The notes below the pieces were generated by a model. The model was not told the DNA's origin, searched no databases, and saw only the letters and a list, made by a program, of their open reading frames with translations. Positions 63,216 through 64,000 of a stretch of 64,000 nt of DNA are shown here, piece by piece. The DNA is taken from positions 6,779,724 to 6,843,723 of the forward strand of contig JASEVX010000005.1 in the NCBI GenBank assembly GCA_031761405.1. The letters are read 5' to 3'. The stretch is from Serripes groenlandicus (Eukaryota > Mollusca > Bivalvia > Cardiida > Cardiidae). How positions within the stretch are numbered: the first letter of the stretch is position 1; each line of letters begins with the position of its first letter. The position numbers were made by a program, and so were the translations under genes.

Positions 63216-63428
63216 TTAACCCTATCCCTCACATAGACGCTTTCTGATGCCTCTGCAGCAGACAGCTTTTTGAAAACATGATGACAAAAGAAGAAATTGC
63301 TCAAAACAAGCAAAAATGATTTCAACTTTCATACTCTCATTTATTTATATCAGCCATATTTTAGCATATTTTAGCATAGATGTTTTCAAAGTTGACTGCT
63401 ACAGGCTTGTTACGTATGGGAAGGGATC
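63216..63428 (+). mobile_element. MITE-A, diverged right half
   Basis: TTAACCCTATCCCTCACATAG to GTTACGTATGGGAAGGGATC. Confidence 0.7.
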
Positions 63429-63679
63429 AGTTACTACACAATGAAGATCCAGATCTAATAAACGGTGCAGACAACAAATGGAGTGTTCTCTGAGAATTTG
63501 TTTGTATGATGTTTTACGCTGCTGAGAAGAGAAGTTGACAAAAGTCTTTGGATCATGCATGATCAAATACTAACATCTATACACATAATAAGTAATCTTT
63601 AGACTCAATCAAACTGAAAACGTCTAAGGACAAGACTAATAAAATGTGTTTGTGAAACTAAATGCATGTGGGTAGCTAC

Positions 63680-64000
63680 AACAAGAGGGCCATGATGGCC
63701 CTATATCGCTCACCTGAGTAAGTGTTTTAGGGTCCTAATTTAATTGCTCAACAAAAATAAGAAAGAAGGTCAAAAAGTCTTGGTGATGGTTATCCAAACT
63801 TGGTAGAAGACAATTCTATGATGCTGCATACAAAATATGAAGGGTGTAGGCCTAGCAGTTTCAGACAAGATGATTTTGAAAGATTTCCCTATATAAGTCT
63901 ATTATGTCTATAAGATACTTGTGACCCCTGGGGCGGGCTGTTTGTGACACAGGGATTATTTGAACAAACTTGGTAGAGGACCACTATGATGCTACATATA
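63680..64000 (+). mobile_element. Family D element, runs off the window
   Basis: The left end is ACAAGAGGGCCATGATGGCCC, then ATCGCTCACCTGAGTAAGTG. Core sequence (AACTTGGTAGAGGACCACTATGATGCTA) continues to the window edge. Confidence 0.65.

Larger units (their letters stand above)
62305..64000 (-). other. Intron sequence upstream of the first exon
   Basis: No ankyrin-encoding exon was found up to the window edge. 62596-63215 shows nothing recognisable apart from a possible MITE-A trace at 62630-62720. Confidence 0.6.

Noticed and set aside
494..63428. CRISPR array, because short palindromic repeats recur many times
   Set aside because: Copies are 230 bp, irregularly spaced, in both orientations and flanked by TTAA in eukaryotic introns. 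There are no regular spacers and no cas genes.

Overview
This is AT-rich animal DNA with short exons separated by long introns full of repeats. I see no prokaryotic signals, no rRNA and no complete autonomous transposon. The repeat content suggests a mollusc, probably a bivalve: tRNA-derived SINEs, and elements with a tandemly repeated core of about 150-170 bp that end in a GC-rich hairpin, like the bivalve 'pearl' elements. The species is not assigned.

One protein-coding gene is recognisable and it covers almost the whole window on the minus strand. It is a myosin phosphatase targeting subunit (MYPT; PPP1R12A/B family, Mbs in flies). I place 14 exons between 62304 and 1455. The first 11 (62304 down to 33235) join in phase into an uninterrupted reading frame of exactly 660 codons. 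That frame contains the family's landmark motifs: SWRLGLRKTGS, RSASSPRL, the inhibitory site RRSTQ/GVTL (human T696 region) and the second ROCK-type site RRERRSTG (human T853 region). Three further exons (15.2-15.5 kb, 2.9-3.0 kb and 1.5-1.6 kb) encode a Ser/Tyr/Gly-rich segment, a Ser-rich segment and the start of the C-terminal coiled coil. The N-terminal PP1-binding/ankyrin part lies beyond the right edge of the window, and the end of the coiled coil lies beyond the left edge. One frame mismatch, between the exons at 33.2 and 15.5 kb, means that a small exon is missing from my model or that the 15.5 kb exon is an alternative first exon.

Introns make up about 96% of the window and are mosaics of repeats. 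The dominant one is a palindromic MITE of about 230 bp (MITE-A) with ends TTAACCCTTTCCC...GGGAAAGGGTTAA. About 75 copies or pieces are visible, in both orientations. The constant TTAA ends suggest piggyBac-type mobilisation. In three introns a MITE-A end lies within about 5-7 bases of a 5' splice site. Other repeats are three SINE families with A/B-box heads, three tandem-core elements (4.3-5.7, 8.4-9.7 and 21.5-22.9 kb), a family with AGCTCACC.../...GGTGAGCT terminal hairpins (13, 23, 33-34, 36-37, 41 and 63.7 kb), a 421-bp hAT-type MITE with an 8-bp target duplication (40.1 kb), a 249-bp inverted-repeat element with 20-bp perfect TIRs (44.7 kb) and a pair of foldback elements of about 70 bp. 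Several repeats are nested inside MITE-A copies, which gives a relative age order.

Most interesting for follow-up are the MITE-A family and its position next to splice donors, the recurrence of nuclear-receptor-like AGGTCA half-sites in the tandem cores of three unrelated elements, and the unresolved exon or alternative start upstream of the Ser/Tyr-rich exon.
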